Notes: a model not told the origin generated them from the letters alone. Counted from the stretch's first letter, positions 32,801-45,725 are shown. The stretch is DNA of 64,000 nucleotides from Cololabis saira (GCF_033807715.1 NC_084596.1:35302879-35366878); one strand, 5' to 3'. Numbers and translations are program-made.

Positions 32801-34749
32801 ATTTAAGCTCTGACACATAGAATCTGTTTTATCTTGGCCATTGCAGGGAAAAAAAAAGGAAAAAAAAAACTTAGCAGATACCAAACACTTTTCCACAGCA
32901 ATCACCTTAACACCTAAAAGCAGATAATCTGAAATATGAAGCATTGTGGTCACAATGAGGCAGGCAGTATTAAAGAATAGCAGTCCTCGCTATTCTTAAC
33001 TATGACTGACAACCGAGCAATCTGCTCAGATTATCAGAGTATTGTAGTAGTGCGCTGATGCATCGCTGCTGATGAAAAGAGAAATTAAGAGCGGAACTGG
33101 GTCAGCAGGCCGGGAATACAATCCACATCACATTATTGTAAGGAGAAGGAGCTGCTTTACAGTTTCTTTCATGCTGTGAATTTGTTGAGATGAATCGTGA
33201 TTTAATATCACTTTTAAAACAACATTTAAGAGCCTTGTATTTTGTAGTTGTGATTGATCTTTTATCTTTTACTAAAACGTTACTGTGATGTTGCTCGATC
33301 CCAGCCAGCGACATATGGAGACCCCCCCCCCCCTACTCCCCCCCTGACCTGGAGATGGTCAACTCTGCAAAGCGGAGCAACAATGGCTGATAAAATGCTG
33401 GCTACGCCCACTGAAGCGGCGTTCCCAGGGCCCCCCGCAGGACTCACAAATATCCCAGATGTCTTTTTAAGGATTGGATCACAACGATTTTTCTGAATAT
33501 TCTCCTCGTTTTAAGTGAAGCTGAGAAAAAAATAAAAGTGCATGCTTATGTCACGTACAATGATTTCCGTAATCAAACCTGTCACTCTTAATGAAATCCT
33601 GTGAACAAGCGTGAATCTTCCTCTGCTGGCGAGTTTCTCTTTAATCACCAGTTATAACCGATGTCGCCGCTGTGCAGGAGGGAGAATGTGGCCTTCACAC
33701 TTTTCCAAACTTAAACATCTGGGTGTAGCTCGGTGTTATAAAGTATCACTCAAGCATTTTTGGTCAGTGAGCAGTATTTGATGTTTTCTTGAGAAGACCA
33801 GGCATCAACACAGTATCTCTTCAACATAACACTTTCCAAATGCATCTTTTATAAATGCAGTTTTATGAGGTTAACCGCTGTTTTTGTCTTGTTTATTCGT
33901 CGAAATGAAATAAGTCACTTCAGTTTTATTTCCTTTGCCATTTCCCTTTCACTTTCATTCTTCAATTTACATTTTTTTCTCATTCTGGGATTTTTCTATT
34001 CACGTTTTTATTTTTCTCTTTCAAATCTTTCCTTTCTCTTCACATTTTTCCTATTCCAGGTTTTTCATAACCTCCAGGTCCTCCAAGTCTCTTTACTGTG
34101 TCTATTTGCATCATTTTTGTCTCCTTTGGGTTGTTTCTTTTCAATCTCCAGAGGTTTCTTTTCCCCCGTCAGTATTCGTTTGTTTCTGTTTACTTATGTT
34201 CCCTGTTCTCCTGCACAATCTTTTGCCCCCGTTTCCTTTCCAACAAAAGCTGTTGGAATAAGTCTCTGGTTTCTTTGTGCCTCCTCTCACATGGACGTTT
34301 TTCAAGACTGGGGAGTCTTCAAAGACTACTTTGACTTAAATGCGGTCTGCAAAAATGTTACTACGAGGGCCAACATACAGGACCTTCCTCTGCATCCAGA
34401 ATGTTCTGTGTGGGCCCCAAAGCCAGGAATCAAAGACCCTGGAGTGAGGAGGCGCTAGATATCTCAGTGCTGCTGCCATCTGCAGTGTGACCATGATTAT
34501 AAGGCTTATCATGAAAACTGGTAATGTTGACAGTACATTGCCAAAAAAAGAAAATTGAGATTGTCCTCAATGTTTCATGCAGAGAAGATGTAACTACAAA
34601 AATCAATAAGATACTTTAAAACACAGTCGGAAATGGATATTACATTTATATCAACCATATCTGATAGCTTTGTAAAAGACAACAGACAAATTAAAGGAAG
34701 TTTGATCTTACATGAGTATGCGCTCAATTGGAGGTTTGTGACGTCTATG

Positions 34750-35459
34750 CAGAGGTGTCTTCAGTATTCACATTCATTACTCAGGTAGAAGTATAGAAAC
34801 TAGAGTTTAAAAATACTCCTGTAGAAGTTGAAGTATCAACTCAAGTTTTTTACTCAAGTAAAAGTATAAAAGTACCGGTTTCTAAACTACTTAAAGAATA
34901 AAAGTAAAAGTAATGTAAGAGGGAAAAAGCCATTAAGGACAAAAGGGTTGAAAATGAATGCATCTTAGTATAATGCAAATATATTAAAGAACCATATATG
35001 TGTACTATTGAGCATCAACATTGTTTCAGAGAGCAGAAGATATGATGACTAGTTGCCTATAAGTATTGTAATGGTGCAAAAAGTCAAACTTCAGAGGCAT
35101 GTTATCATTTATCCTAACCTTTATTGGAATGTACATCCAAGTTTAGTTGCAGGAATCTGAGGGAACGGATGTAAGAACAAAACTGGACAAGAACATCTGA
35201 AACAACCACAACCAAATTCACTCTATCCGGATGGAGCAATTTAACTGGATAGTTCTTTTTTTAAAGGCCGAAATGAAATAGAGTAACGAGGCTGTTTTTA
35301 AAATGTAAGGAGTAAAAAGTACAGATAATTGCGTGAAAATGTAAGGAGTAAAAGTAAAAAGTTGTCTGAAAAATAATTACTCCAGTGAAGTATAGATAAC
35401 CAAAATTTCTACTTAAGTAAGGTACCGAAGTATTTGTACTTCGTTACTTGACACCTCTG
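34750..35459. mobile_element. hAT-like MITE, 710 bp, inverted copy
   Basis: Same family as 16700-17390 but in the opposite orientation: it ends ...TTCGTTACTTGACACCTCTG. Flanks CGTCTATG (left) and CATCTATG (right) match at 7 of 8 positions, consistent with an aged 8-bp target duplication. Confidence 0.85.
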
Positions 35460-36432
35460 CATCTATGACAGCAAACTATTCAAACTTAAATAACTGGCGG
35501 GGCTCCATCTGTGGGTCTTAATCTCGGGGTTACATGAGCGAACAACAACTATATAAATACAACACATTGTTCTTTGTACAGGCCCTCGTTTTAGTCTCAA
35601 ATCAGTTTTCATTTATTTTCTGGCAGTGTGTTGTTGTATTGATGAAACCCACTTAGTCCTGCAGATAAGTACAGATAAACATCTGGAAAAACAATCAGAT
35701 GGCGACTGGAATGTCTTGTTGCAGGAACACACAACCAGGTGGACAGAGGAGGAACTCCAGACTTTTCATATTCGTGCTTCAAATGAAAACTGAAAGTTAC
35801 AGGTTATATGTGGGTAGTCAGGCCCTTTCAACCTACTCAGCCCATTACGAGGGCGACTCCACACCACCGGACCAGCAGTCGTATACTTTGATCCACGACC
35901 CACCCAAACCTGCAACTGCTGCAATATCCTTTCACTATTGGTGATTATGATAGCACAACGCTACCTCATTCATTCATCTCAATTATTCCCCATTAACAGT
36001 TGAGGCTGTTAACTCCAATGTCCACCGACGGGTCGAGATGTACTTTAGGAGTAAGATGATACCAGGAAGTTGATTTAATTGGAGGATGTGCATCAGATCT
36101 ATTATCTGTAGCCGGAGGACAGATCTTGTTTTGTGGTTTTCACACTCAAACATGACATTTCTCCTCAGTAGTTTGTATTGGGGCAACATGCAGATGGATT
36201 TCAGGAATCGCTTCTGATCTCCCAAACCTTGATTGCTTTCTTCACCAGGAAATGATCAGCCTGTGATCTGATTTATGAACATCTTCACGCACCATCTGGA
36301 GATGCAGTCGACAAGTCGAGCCTCGTTTCATTTAAACCACTCTGCTGTCCTCGGAAGATTAAACAATGTGACAGAGTGTAATTAAAAGCTGTAAAAATAA
36401 GGAGATATCACCAAGAGTATTACATTCATTTT

Positions 36433-36438
36433 TTTATT
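36433..36438 (-). terminator. Probable prmt5 polyadenylation signal
   Basis: On the minus strand this reads AATAAA, about 500 bp beyond the prmt5 stop codon at 36938. Nearer signals of this form were not seen. Confidence 0.55.
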
Positions 36439-36937
36439 GAAATGGTTCAAACAAAAGGTATGAACATAGTTGCCGAACATCAGCACGTGACCTGAACAAA
36501 GCGACCGTCGTCTGATCCTCCCGTGTTTAGAGGGGTGTGTTGACATTTTGCAAGTATTTAATCATGTGGAATGTGTGATTGATAAGGCATATGTCCGGTA
36601 AAACTAGACGTGGAGATCCACAATTACAGCTCAAGACAGCAGGGAGGAGGATTTAACACGAAGAACCAGTGGGTTTGTTCTCCAACTAAATGAGCCGATC
36701 TCACGGCGGCGAAACGTGTGCATCTGTGTGCAGTCCACGCTGCTCCAACAGACCTCAGAAACACCATTTCAGTTGCTTTATCCAAACCGTTTTCACTTCA
36801 CGACCCAGTTAAATCGGTGAATATATATATATAAAAAAAAACAAACAAAAAAAAGAAGACAAAGAGTCCGACCACTGCCGAGTCTTACAGAAACACGTGA
36901 TTGATTGCCTGCTGACGGGCGTGTGGGCGCGGCCTCC

Positions 36938-37832
36938 TCACAGCCCGATGGTGTAGGACCGGCCCGCTGGGTTGTGGATGGCAGAGCAGGAGGGCTCGGT
37001 CACGGCCCACTCGTACCACACCTTCTTCCCGTTATTGCAGCGCCAAAACCGCACTGTGACATCGTTGTCCCGGGATACAGGGATGGGTTGCTACCAGAGG
37101 AACAATAAAGGCGGTCAGTTGGCAAAATCCCACCAGAAAAACTGATACTTTACCTAAAAGGTTCACTTACTTTCAGAGGGAAGAGAATGGGGAACCAGGA
37201 GAACATCCCAGGTGAATGTGTGTCCGGTTTTATGCCTGCAACAAATACATCCATCAAGACCAGTGTTTCTACTTTTGCACATTAGTTCGTCTTCCTGCCG
37301 ATGACTTACTGAGCGTGACGTCTTTGTACAGCGTGGTCTCGAAGTAGCCGGCGAAGCCGTGGAGCACCGAGTTGCAGCGTACGGTGAACCTGAGGCACTG
37401 ATACCGGTTGTTGTTCATGTCTGACGGGAAGACGGGATTGTAGTGCGTTAAAAAACACACCAGATTCATCCGTGTGTGATATGAGCTGATGAGAGTTTCT
37501 CTCTACCTTTCGTCGGGTGTGTGAACGTGAAGCACGGTTTGGGGTCAGCTAGCTGGTAGAAGTTGTGGAGACGCACGACGTACGGCGTCTCAAAATGGGA
37601 CTCCGGGTCCTTGTCGCGCTCTCGGCAGCCTCGGACTTCGTTGTAAAGCTTGGAGGAGGACAGCGGAGCCAGGAAGGACGTGTAGGAACAAGGGATGCTG
37701 ACTCCATCCTCTGGAAGAAAGAAAGTGGTACGAGCAGTACTCGAGTTGTAAAAAAAAAGAAATCAGGGGGGGATGGTGGATTTTATCATATGGGGACAGA
37801 TAATTTGTGCTGAATACAAATGTATATGTATG

Positions 37833-37888
<56 letters not shown>

Positions 37889-40800
37889 AGCAGTTAAATG
37901 CAGTCTTCTGTAAGCTTTAAATATCCACTGGGCTTACATCAAAACACAAAAATAAAAGACAGTTTTCTGAACTTATCAATATGACTCTGTCCTTCACAGG
38001 ATAAGTAAAATGGATCACTGCAAAAACTCAAAATCTTAACAAGTATATTTGTCTTATTTCTAGTTAAAATGTCTCATTTTAGTAAAAAAAAAATCTCATT
38101 ACACTTAAAACAAGACTCATCACTGGAAAAAAACAACAATTTTCACCTGTTTCAAGTAGATTTTCACTTAAAATAAGTAGAAAAATCTGCCAGTAGAACA
38201 AGACTTTTTTGCTTTTTTTTGTAATAAGAAGATAAATCTTGTCCCACTGGCAGATTTGCCTACTTATTTCAAGTGAAAATTGACTTGAAACAGGTGAAAT
38301 TTGTCAAATAAGTTATTTTTCTGGTGATGACTCTAAATGTTGAAATAGCAGTAAAACCATTGATGAAATGACATAAGGGATGGAAAGGGGGGATTTACAG
38401 GGGGGATGATTTTGACTGCATTTATTTCAGGGGGGATGCCATCCCCCCTCAACTCCAGTACTGGGTACGAGATGTAGTGAAGCGTGGAAAGTAATGGAGC
38501 ATAACGATGGCTTTTTTTGACAGAAGGAAAGAAAAAAGGATGAGGTACCCTTGAGAAAGTGCTGTGCTCCATCTAAACACTCGGGGGAAAGCTCGTTGTC
38601 TCCAAACGACCCGAGCAGCTCGCTGACGATGATATCAGCCTTTTCTGGCGCTGCCCACTCTCGCATGTCACATGACACCACCGTCACCTGGTCGCCCCAC
38701 TCCTCAAAGCGCCAGTTCTCTAACCTGAAACACACACGGGGGGGGAGACGCACGTGTCAGTCTCAACCCTCACTAACCTGAAACGGGAATCGATCAGCTC
38801 TGCTGCACTCACGTGACCACGGCATTGGGGTTTTTCTCCACGGCGTACACCCTTAGCTTCCTGTCGGCTTGTTTAGCAGCTCGCAGAGATGCGTTGACCA
38901 GAGGACCCCGTCCTGCGCCCAACACCATCAACACTCTGCACCGAAGCAGACACGATGAGGTTAAACGTTGACTACGACTTTATTTCTGCTGGAGCTGACG
39001 CTGAAAACGGCCGGTCTTAAAAACCCTGAACATTACTTACTGAACGTTAGTGTCCTTCTCCTCCTCCGGCACTCTGTCTAGCAGACATTTATAGACGGCC
39101 TGTGACAAAAATCACGCCAGACAACCATTAAAGACAGAATGTACCACATAAAACAAGCTAAAAAGAAGAGTATTCCCATAATATTACAGAATGGTCCCAG
39201 GGTTGGGCAGTATATTGACTTTTTAGTTGATATATGCATTCTTTTTTATTAATTTTTTTAACCACACAACTCAATTTATATCTACAGTCTGCCCCTGTGT
39301 TTAATTAGCCATTGCCCATTAAGTTATGCCTCAGTGTGCATTTGTTCTGCCTCACAGCACACCCACATCTCCTGTCTTCCCTGGCGTTTGAGTGCCCGTG
39401 CACATTGTGGACTTGTTCACAGTATGTGTTTATTTCAGCAACATGATCTTTTCAAAATGGAAATATTGCACTAGATTAGACACCGTATGCCTACTTTCCA
39501 TTGAAGAAGGCAACCACAACACTTGATGTGTGTTGCTGGGCATGGGCACGTGCAAGTCAAGTTCCCCAGAATCGTTTCACAAGTAGACAGACTGAAGTCA
39601 TTATTGCGCCTTTCTGACATGCTAGGGCTGGGCGATATATCGAGATTTTAATATATATCGATATATTTTCAAACGCGATATGGTACGAGACAATATCGTT
39701 TATATCGATTTAAAAAGATATATATATATTTTTTTTTTATGATTTTGATATAGCTTATTTTGTGACAAATTGACTTGAATGTTTTATTTGAGATTTGCAC
39801 AAATGTTTTGTTATTTGCACAACTGTCAACCTCAGTGGAAAAGTCTGCCTGTTACTGTCTACATTGTATTAATTGCACAGTGTATTTTAATTTAATTGTT
39901 ATGCAGGAAAGGGATATTTGTTTTATTTTATTCAAGAAGCATTTTTATTCTATATATGCAGGCAGTTTATTTTTATTTCATTTGTTTTATACATTTTGAT
40001 ATTGTGCAGACCTCTGTTAATAAAGGAACCTGTGTGACATTTGGCACGAGGCTTTGTATTAAAACTGACTGTTTTTTAAGGGTTTGCTTCAGAAAAAAAT
40101 GAAGCTAACAGAGATGCTATAGTGCTTTGGGGGAAACTCCAATTATGGCACAGAAAAAATAGATATATATCGAGTATCGCCATTTAGCTAGAAAATATCG
40201 AGATATGACTTTTGGTCCATATCGCCCAGCCCTATGACATGCATATGTTTTGAGCAAAGAAAAGGTTCATCCTTGACACGGAACAGTGATTAAATGGCGA
40301 AGGGTGTTCAGGTTTGCTGAAATATGCACAATTTTATAATGTATATAAAATATTTTACTTATTATCTCTTTACTTGATTCCCTGAGAAGCAATTTTGTAT
40401 TCCACATAAAATTAGGAAATATTTCTGATTTCCTGTGGTTGGCCCAGCTGCATCTCATCACCTTACCTGTTGGTACTGAGAATATTTAATTGGATCCTTC
40501 TCAAACACTTCATAGGTCTGAGACTCCAAGTTGTCCATGAGGGGCTATAAAAGGAAGACAGAACAATAAAGTACCTGGATGATTCGTCGTCACAACTGTG
40601 GCACAAAGAAAATGTCGTTCAGCTTTTACCTGTAGAGGGGACTGCAGGTAGTCCTCGTAGCCTTTGGCAAACAAGTCGTAGTCATTAGGCGCGGGCCTGT
40701 TCTGGCTGAGGTATTCCAGGTATTGCAGGTAGCATCTGAAGTCCTTGTCAGTGTGCCGACTGGTGCCTGTGAAGATAAACTGGGCCTCCAACTGAGGAGA

Positions 40801-43707
40801 CAGATTGCTTTTTTTAAAACCACAGGCTGAGACTTGGCTGGAGATCACCATGTGCTGAATCAAACAACGGAAATGTCCCCGTCATACCTTGAAAAGACGG
40901 AAGATTATCCTCTGATGGGCTTTTGACAAAACAGGAAAGCCCTTTTTATTAGTGAGGAAGGTGTTTGTGGAAATGATAGCAGCTTTGATCGGCTCCCCGA
41001 GCCATTTATCAACCACTGCGTCTGACGGTATGTCTGCTCCAATTTCAATAGCTGCAGAAAAGTTTTTAAAAAGAGAAGCACAATTTCAGTCTAAGTGCAA
41101 GAAAGTAATTATGTGTAGCATCAATCTGCCTCCAGTTGCTGTTTTGCAGTGTACTCCCTTACCTAGACACATCCTCTTGTTGTAATCACAAAGGGTTCGA
41201 AATGAGTTCCACCTATAAAAGGAAACAAAGGTTAGTGAACAAAATTAGACCATTTAAAAAGGGAGCTCCGTGTCAAGGGTTTCAGTGTGAAAACTAACCA
41301 GTGCCAGGTTTTTTCCTCGATACTTGTGTCATCAGAACAAGTGACTGGTTCATTCTCGATCAGATCCTCGCGCATGTCTTCTGCAGCCATTAGTGGGATG
41401 CGTATCCAGAACTAATGAAATCAGAGAGCAACAGGGTGAACATCAGCAGTCCAGCGATAACTTCAGACACCCGAGCCTGCCGTGCTCACATGTTTACGGG
41501 AGCGGGACGACTTCCCCTGGCGCTGAGTGTCTTACGTTTGAAGTGTGGTGCCCGGTGTGGACGTGGTTCACCAGCACTCGGGCTAGATTGGCATTTTGGG
41601 AGCTCGTCATGGGGATCATGAAGACAGGTAGACCCAGGTAGGCTGAGAAGTTCAGCTCCTGTGTCAGAGCCTGGAGAGGTAATATTGAAAAAGCATGAAG
41701 GGACACGGTAACATAAGGATACAATCTGGGAGACAAAAAAAAAAAAAAAAGGAGACTGCACGAGATAGGTTTTTGTTAAAGCTACAACTTCACAGAACTT
41801 GGGCCTGAAGAATTAAGTTTTCAAAAACGTCTTCGTTAAACAAATGATCCGCGGTGGAGAACTTACGGCCTCTGAGTTCCTGCGCTCCATCTCGATCTCT
41901 GAATCCACGTTGATCCATGGCGAGAGCTTCCCAACGATGAGAGTACTCCAGTCTACATTGAACAAGATCAAACGTTGAGGAAGCATCAACTGACACACTT
42001 CCTGCTCGTATATCTAGTCGTTAAAGCATTTACTGACAACATCCACTTACCAACCCTAGTTTGTGAGTGAATACAAACTAATGGTTTTATTTCATAACGT
42101 TTAACAACATGCAGACGGTAGATGGTATATATGAAAGATTATTTCCTGTTAAAACAATTTTTGTTGGAGCAAAACACTAATTAAAGCTAAATAAATGTAT
42201 ATCAAGTAGTTCTTGTCAATCACAGACTTGAATTAAATCACAACATTTATGCACGTTTGAATTTATTTTTTTGGGTGTATGTGATTAAAGTAAATATTAA
42301 ACATTACGTCAAACTGAAATAAATCAACATTTTTTTTCTTCCTTTTCTCTCTCTTTTTTTTTTAACAGCTTCATAAATTGGTTCAATGAACTGTCTTAGA
42401 GCAGTGGTTCTCAAATGGGGGTACGCGTACCCCTGGGGGTACGTGAAGGCACTCCAGGGGGTACGTGAGATTTTAAAATATACATATATTTAAAAAGTAG
42501 CATCCATGCAAAAATCCTTTAAAAATAAATATTTCATAAATAATTGAGGAAAATATAAGTCTAAATTCATAAAATGAATTCTATCTACAGGAGTAAGCTA
42601 TTCAACTTATTATCCTAAAACGGCAGAGTTTCCCCCACACCAGGATGGTTCCACCTAACCTGTCAATCACCTGGCTTCACCTGTCAATCACTTGGACCAA
42701 CGATGGAGTCGTGGTTGAAGCATAGCAGCAATATTTTTATGTTTAATAAATCAGTTACTGATGGCACAGTGCTCTGTTTTGGGTCTTTTTTTTTTTTTTT
42801 TTACAAGTGCTTTGTGCTGGTTAGGCGGTAATTAAAAATAAAAAAGTGAAAAAATATTTCACAGGGGGTACATCATTGAAAAAAGGTTGAGGACCACTGT
42901 CTTAGATCACCAAAATATCAGGTATGAGTAGTACGTTGAATAGATTTTAATCAAATTTTTGTAGTTTATGTATAGTTGCCTTGTTTGATGCAAACCAATA
43001 ATGTGACAACTTTTTGTTGACCACAGGATCCTTCCTCTGATATGGTTGTTTGGAGAATGAACTCGCTGCACCAGCTTAGTTAGGGGGGGTATGAATGAAA
43101 GGTTGCCTCTTTATGCATCTGTTTTGAATTTTCTTCAAACCAACATATTTTAAATGAATGAAAAGCAGCAGATCAGAGTGATGAGCACCGACCTCGTCCA
43201 CAGAGCAGCAGGTCTGAGCGGGTCTGGGCTCCGGGTCTGGTCTTAGCGGGTTCTGTCTCGTACTCCCTCCTGAACCTCGGGTGGAACAGGGGCATGCAGA
43301 GAAAATCAAACCTGGGGGAGAGAGAACAACACACTGTAAACAGCATCCGCGACCCAGAGAAGCTAAATGAATATCGACCAGAGGGGCTGAATGAGTATCG
43401 ATCTGAGGGGCTGAACGGGTATCGATCAGAGAGCTGGATCTCCATCAGGGAGGAGGAGGCGGATCGGCACCAGAACTACAAACATCACCGTGCGGCGACA
43501 CGTGCTGCCGGCTAGCTTAGCGACCCCCGCACTAACGCGCCAGACGCTGCTCGGGTTTCATTTCTCCCCGCAGGGAAATACACTTTGTACACTCGGGCGC
43601 ATTTCTCACCCAAGCTTGGCCACCGCGGCCAAGGTTTCGGCGATCTCAGGGACACAGTTGAGGTCTCTCCCGCAGGACACCCTGCTGCCGGAGCTGCCAC
43701 CCGCCAT
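36938..43707 (-). CDS. prmt5: Protein arginine N-methyltransferase 5, 16 coding exons
   Basis: Type II methyltransferase that makes symmetric dimethylarginine on histones, Sm proteins and others, working with MEP50/WDR77. Exons in transcript order (window coordinates): 43610-43707, 43193-43311, 41867-41952, 41536-41670, 41299-41411, 41163-41212, 40888-41051, 40630-40791, 40467-40544, 39041-39099, 38813-38935, 38549-38724, 37507-37710, 37310-37420, 37171-37235, 36938-37090. All phases agree and give 631 residues (human 637). The N terminus ([20 protein letters not shown]) begins the TIM barrel. The S-adenosylmethionine loop [20 protein letters not shown] is at about 358-378. The double-Glu catalytic loop [19 protein letters not shown] has Glu near 431 and 440 (human 435 and 444). 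The C-terminal barrel ends [11 protein letters not shown]. The start ATG lies in a good context and matches the family N terminus. Confidence 0.97.
37735..38463. mobile_element. hAT-like MITE copy A, 729 bp, in prmt5 intron 12
   Basis: Ends CAGTACTCGAGTTG and CAACTCCAGTACTG are inverted repeats. A perfect 8-bp duplication, GGTACGAG, lies at 37727-37734 and 38464-38471. The element contains a (TA)n tract (37826-37884), an inner palindromic part (about 38020-38330) and G/C-rich ends (GGGGGGATG...CATCCCCCC). It fills 737 of the 838 bp of its intron. Copy B is at 43867-44615. Confidence 0.92.
39623..40234. mobile_element. hAT-like MITE, TAGGGCTGGGCGATAT family, 612 bp, prmt5 intron 9
   Basis: Termini TAGGGCTGGGCGATAT and ATATCGCCCAGCCCTA are perfect inverted repeats, flanked by a perfect 8-bp duplication TGACATGC (39615-39622 and 40235-40242). 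The sub-terminal region repeats ATATATCGATAT motifs. No transposase is present. Confidence 0.95.
42402..42899. mobile_element. hAT-like MITE, CAGTGGTTCTCAA ends, 498 bp, prmt5 intron 2
   Basis: Left end CAGTGGTTCTCAAATG is mirrored by TTGAGGACCACTG at the right. Flanks TCTTAGAG and TCTTAGAT match at 7 of 8 positions. The ends resemble those of Charlie-type hAT elements. It contains GGGGGTACG repeats near the left end. Confidence 0.85.
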
Positions 43708-43866
43708 GACTGGCCGGATTGACTGGATGCTCTTCTTCTTCCCTCCGCGGCGGCAGCTTGGGGCGCAGGCGCTTTATCAGCACAACACCGCCCCCCGCTG
43801 GCATGGGGGGGAACAGCGGCCAATCGGGCAGGGGACGGGGATGCAGAGAAAAGACTCATCTAAACC
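43708..43866 (-). promoter_or_regulatory. prmt5 promoter region
   Basis: A GC-rich 160-bp stretch upstream of the prmt5 ATG, bounded on its far side by a MITE. On the gene strand it carries an inverted CCAAT box (GATTGG at about 43818-43825) and an NRF1-like GCGCCTGCGCC (about 43758-43770). No TATA box is seen. This looks like a compact housekeeping promoter; the start site is not defined. Confidence 0.45.
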
Positions 43867-44615
43867 CAGTACTCAAATTGTAAAAAAAAATCAGGGGGGA
43901 TTGTGGATTTTATCATATGGGGACAGATAATTTGTGCTGATTACAAATAATATAATATATTACAAATAATAGCACTGACCAAAACACCTGCAGAAATACT
44001 GCAGGAATGACATAGCAGCAGTTAAATGCAGCCTTCTGTAAGCTTTAAATATCCACTGGGCTTACATCAAATACATCAAAACACAAAAATAAAAAACAGT
44101 TTTCTGAATTTACCAATATGCCTTTGTCCTTCACAGGATAAGTAAAAATGGATTACTGCAAAAACTCAAAATCTTAACAAAAATATTTGTCTTATTTCTA
44201 GTTAAAAGGTCTCATTTTAGTACAAAAATCTCACTGGACACTGGAAAAAACAACAATTTTCACCTGTAGATTTTCACTTGAAATAAGTAGAAAAATCTGC
44301 CAGTGGAATAAGATTTTTTTGCTTGTAATGAGAAGATAAATCTTGTCCCACTGGCAGATTTTTCTACTTATTTCAAGTGAAAATTTACTTGAAACAGGTG
44401 AAAATTGTCAAATAAGTTATTTTTCTGGCTCTAAATGTTGAAATAGCAGTAAAACCACATTCATTGATGAAATGACATAAGGGATGGAAAGGGGGGATTG
44501 CAGTTTTACATGGGGGATGATTTTGACTGTTTTTATTTCAGGGGGGTATGATTTTGATTGTTTTTATTTCAGGGGGGATGCCATCCCCCCTCATCCCCCC
44601 TCAACTCGAGTACTG
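43867..44615. mobile_element. hAT-like MITE copy B, about 749 bp, upstream of prmt5
   Basis: Same family and orientation as 37735-38463, starting CAGTACTCAAATTGTAAAAA and ending CAACTCGAGTACTG. It has an extra GGGGGG-run near the right end and lacks the (TA)n tract. Flanks share only TCTA, so the target duplication is decayed or the copy was rearranged. It starts 160 bp upstream of the prmt5 start codon. Confidence 0.85.
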
Positions 44616-44639
44616 TCTACTCTAGACCCCTTATAACTA

Positions 44640-45130
44640 CACTCTGGGTTTATTCATCTATTCATTCATTCAATCTTTAGAACCTTGCTCTACAAGACCT
44701 TGATGTCTTGTTTTGTCCTGATGATTCAGAGAGGATAACTGGGACTAACCTCCCATCTATCCAGGACCTGTACCTGTCCAGGACCAGGAAACGGGCAGGT
44801 AGTTAGTTAGTTAGTTAGTTAATATTTATTTTGGTCAATCACAAGCGTAAAAATCAACAAGCAAGATAACATCCACAGGTTTTTCCCTGATCAACATTGT
44901 GATTATTTTGACCGAAAAGGTCTGGGCTTGAAGCATAAAGCTTATCTTGGCCACCTTAGGTAGCATCTCTGCAGACCCCTCACACCCAGGACACAGTCTG
45001 TCTGAACTCCTCCTCTCTGGACGGCGCTACAGAGCTCTGTACGCCAAAACCTCCAGACTCAGAGACAGTTTCTTCCCCCAAGCTGTTGCTCTGATGAACT
45101 CTCATCACTCATAGAGTTTCAGAGTAATCA
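44640..45130 (+). mobile_element. LINE ORF 3' fragment with nested insertion
   Basis: Interrupted text reads as the end of a LINE ORF: QDLYLSRTRKRAG, then after an insert SISADPSHPGHS-like and FFPQAV-like pieces (CTGGACGGCGCTACAGAGCT; CAGTTTCTTCCCCCAAGCTG). A separate insert at 44803-44957, starting with (TTAG)n, splits it, with AGGTAG at both junctions (44797-44802, 44958-44963). Confidence 0.6.
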
Positions 45131-45419
45131 ATCACTGTGCAATAATAATAATAATAACCACAATCATATTCTGTAACAATGCACCTTTCAATAACCTTGT
45201 CTACCTCATACTGCTGCACCTTTCACTTTTTTAAGTGAAGACCTGGATACAGGCATTGTGGCATAGAATTGTCAAATTGGTTTAATTCACTGTACGAATT
45301 GTTATAGATTACTTTTGTAATACTGTATTTGACCCAGTCTTTGTATGTTTTGACCGTATAGAAACGTAATTCTTGCCATTGTAAGAATGAGATGTACCTG
45401 CTGTACTCTACTGCCCTTA

Positions 45420-45725
45420 CTTTTTAACAACTTGTGCTTTTTATTATTTTACCTCTTTTCTTATGATTTTATTTCATTTGATTTGTTATTTACTGTTTAA
45501 TTGTGTGTTGCCGCTTTTAATGTTGATGTAAAGCCCTTTGAATGACCTTGTGTTGAATTGTACATACAAAACAAATAAACTTGCCTTGCCTTTTTAAAAA
45601 TTGTATACGTTAATAAGAGCTGTCATTTGTCTATTTACTGTACAGGCAGCGAAAATAACCGAGTCAAATTCCCTGTCTTGTTTAACCTGACTTGGCCAAA
45701 TAAACATGATTCTGATTCTGATTCA
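45420..45725 (+). mobile_element. Retroposon 3' ends with (TGATTC)n tail
   Basis: A stretch ending GTAAAGCCCTTTGAATGACC ... AATAAACTTGCCTTGCCTTT is followed by another ending TTGGCCAAATAAACATGATT plus a (CTGATT)n tail. Both are typical fish LINE/SINE tails; the second may be the displaced end of the LINE at 44640-45130. Confidence 0.5.

Larger units (their letters stand above)
25700..34740. other. Gene-free gap between ap1g2 and prmt5
   Basis: Apart from the repeats listed separately I find no exon with family similarity. Further retroposon-like tails lie near 29140-29240 (ATCAGAA repeat then TGTCTTTATTTCGCC), 30870-30960 (GATTGATTGATTGAACTTTT) and 31915-32480 (reversed LINE/SINE-like text with A-rich runs). 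The open frames seen are short and their composition follows local base bias (for example the T-rich frames at 33865-34458). Confidence 0.5.

Noticed and set aside
33865..34458. 197-residue frame with hydrophobic stretches
   Set aside because: Composition follows a T/C-rich strand; no domain, no splice context; the end part (HMDVFQDWGVFKDYF) matched nothing I know.
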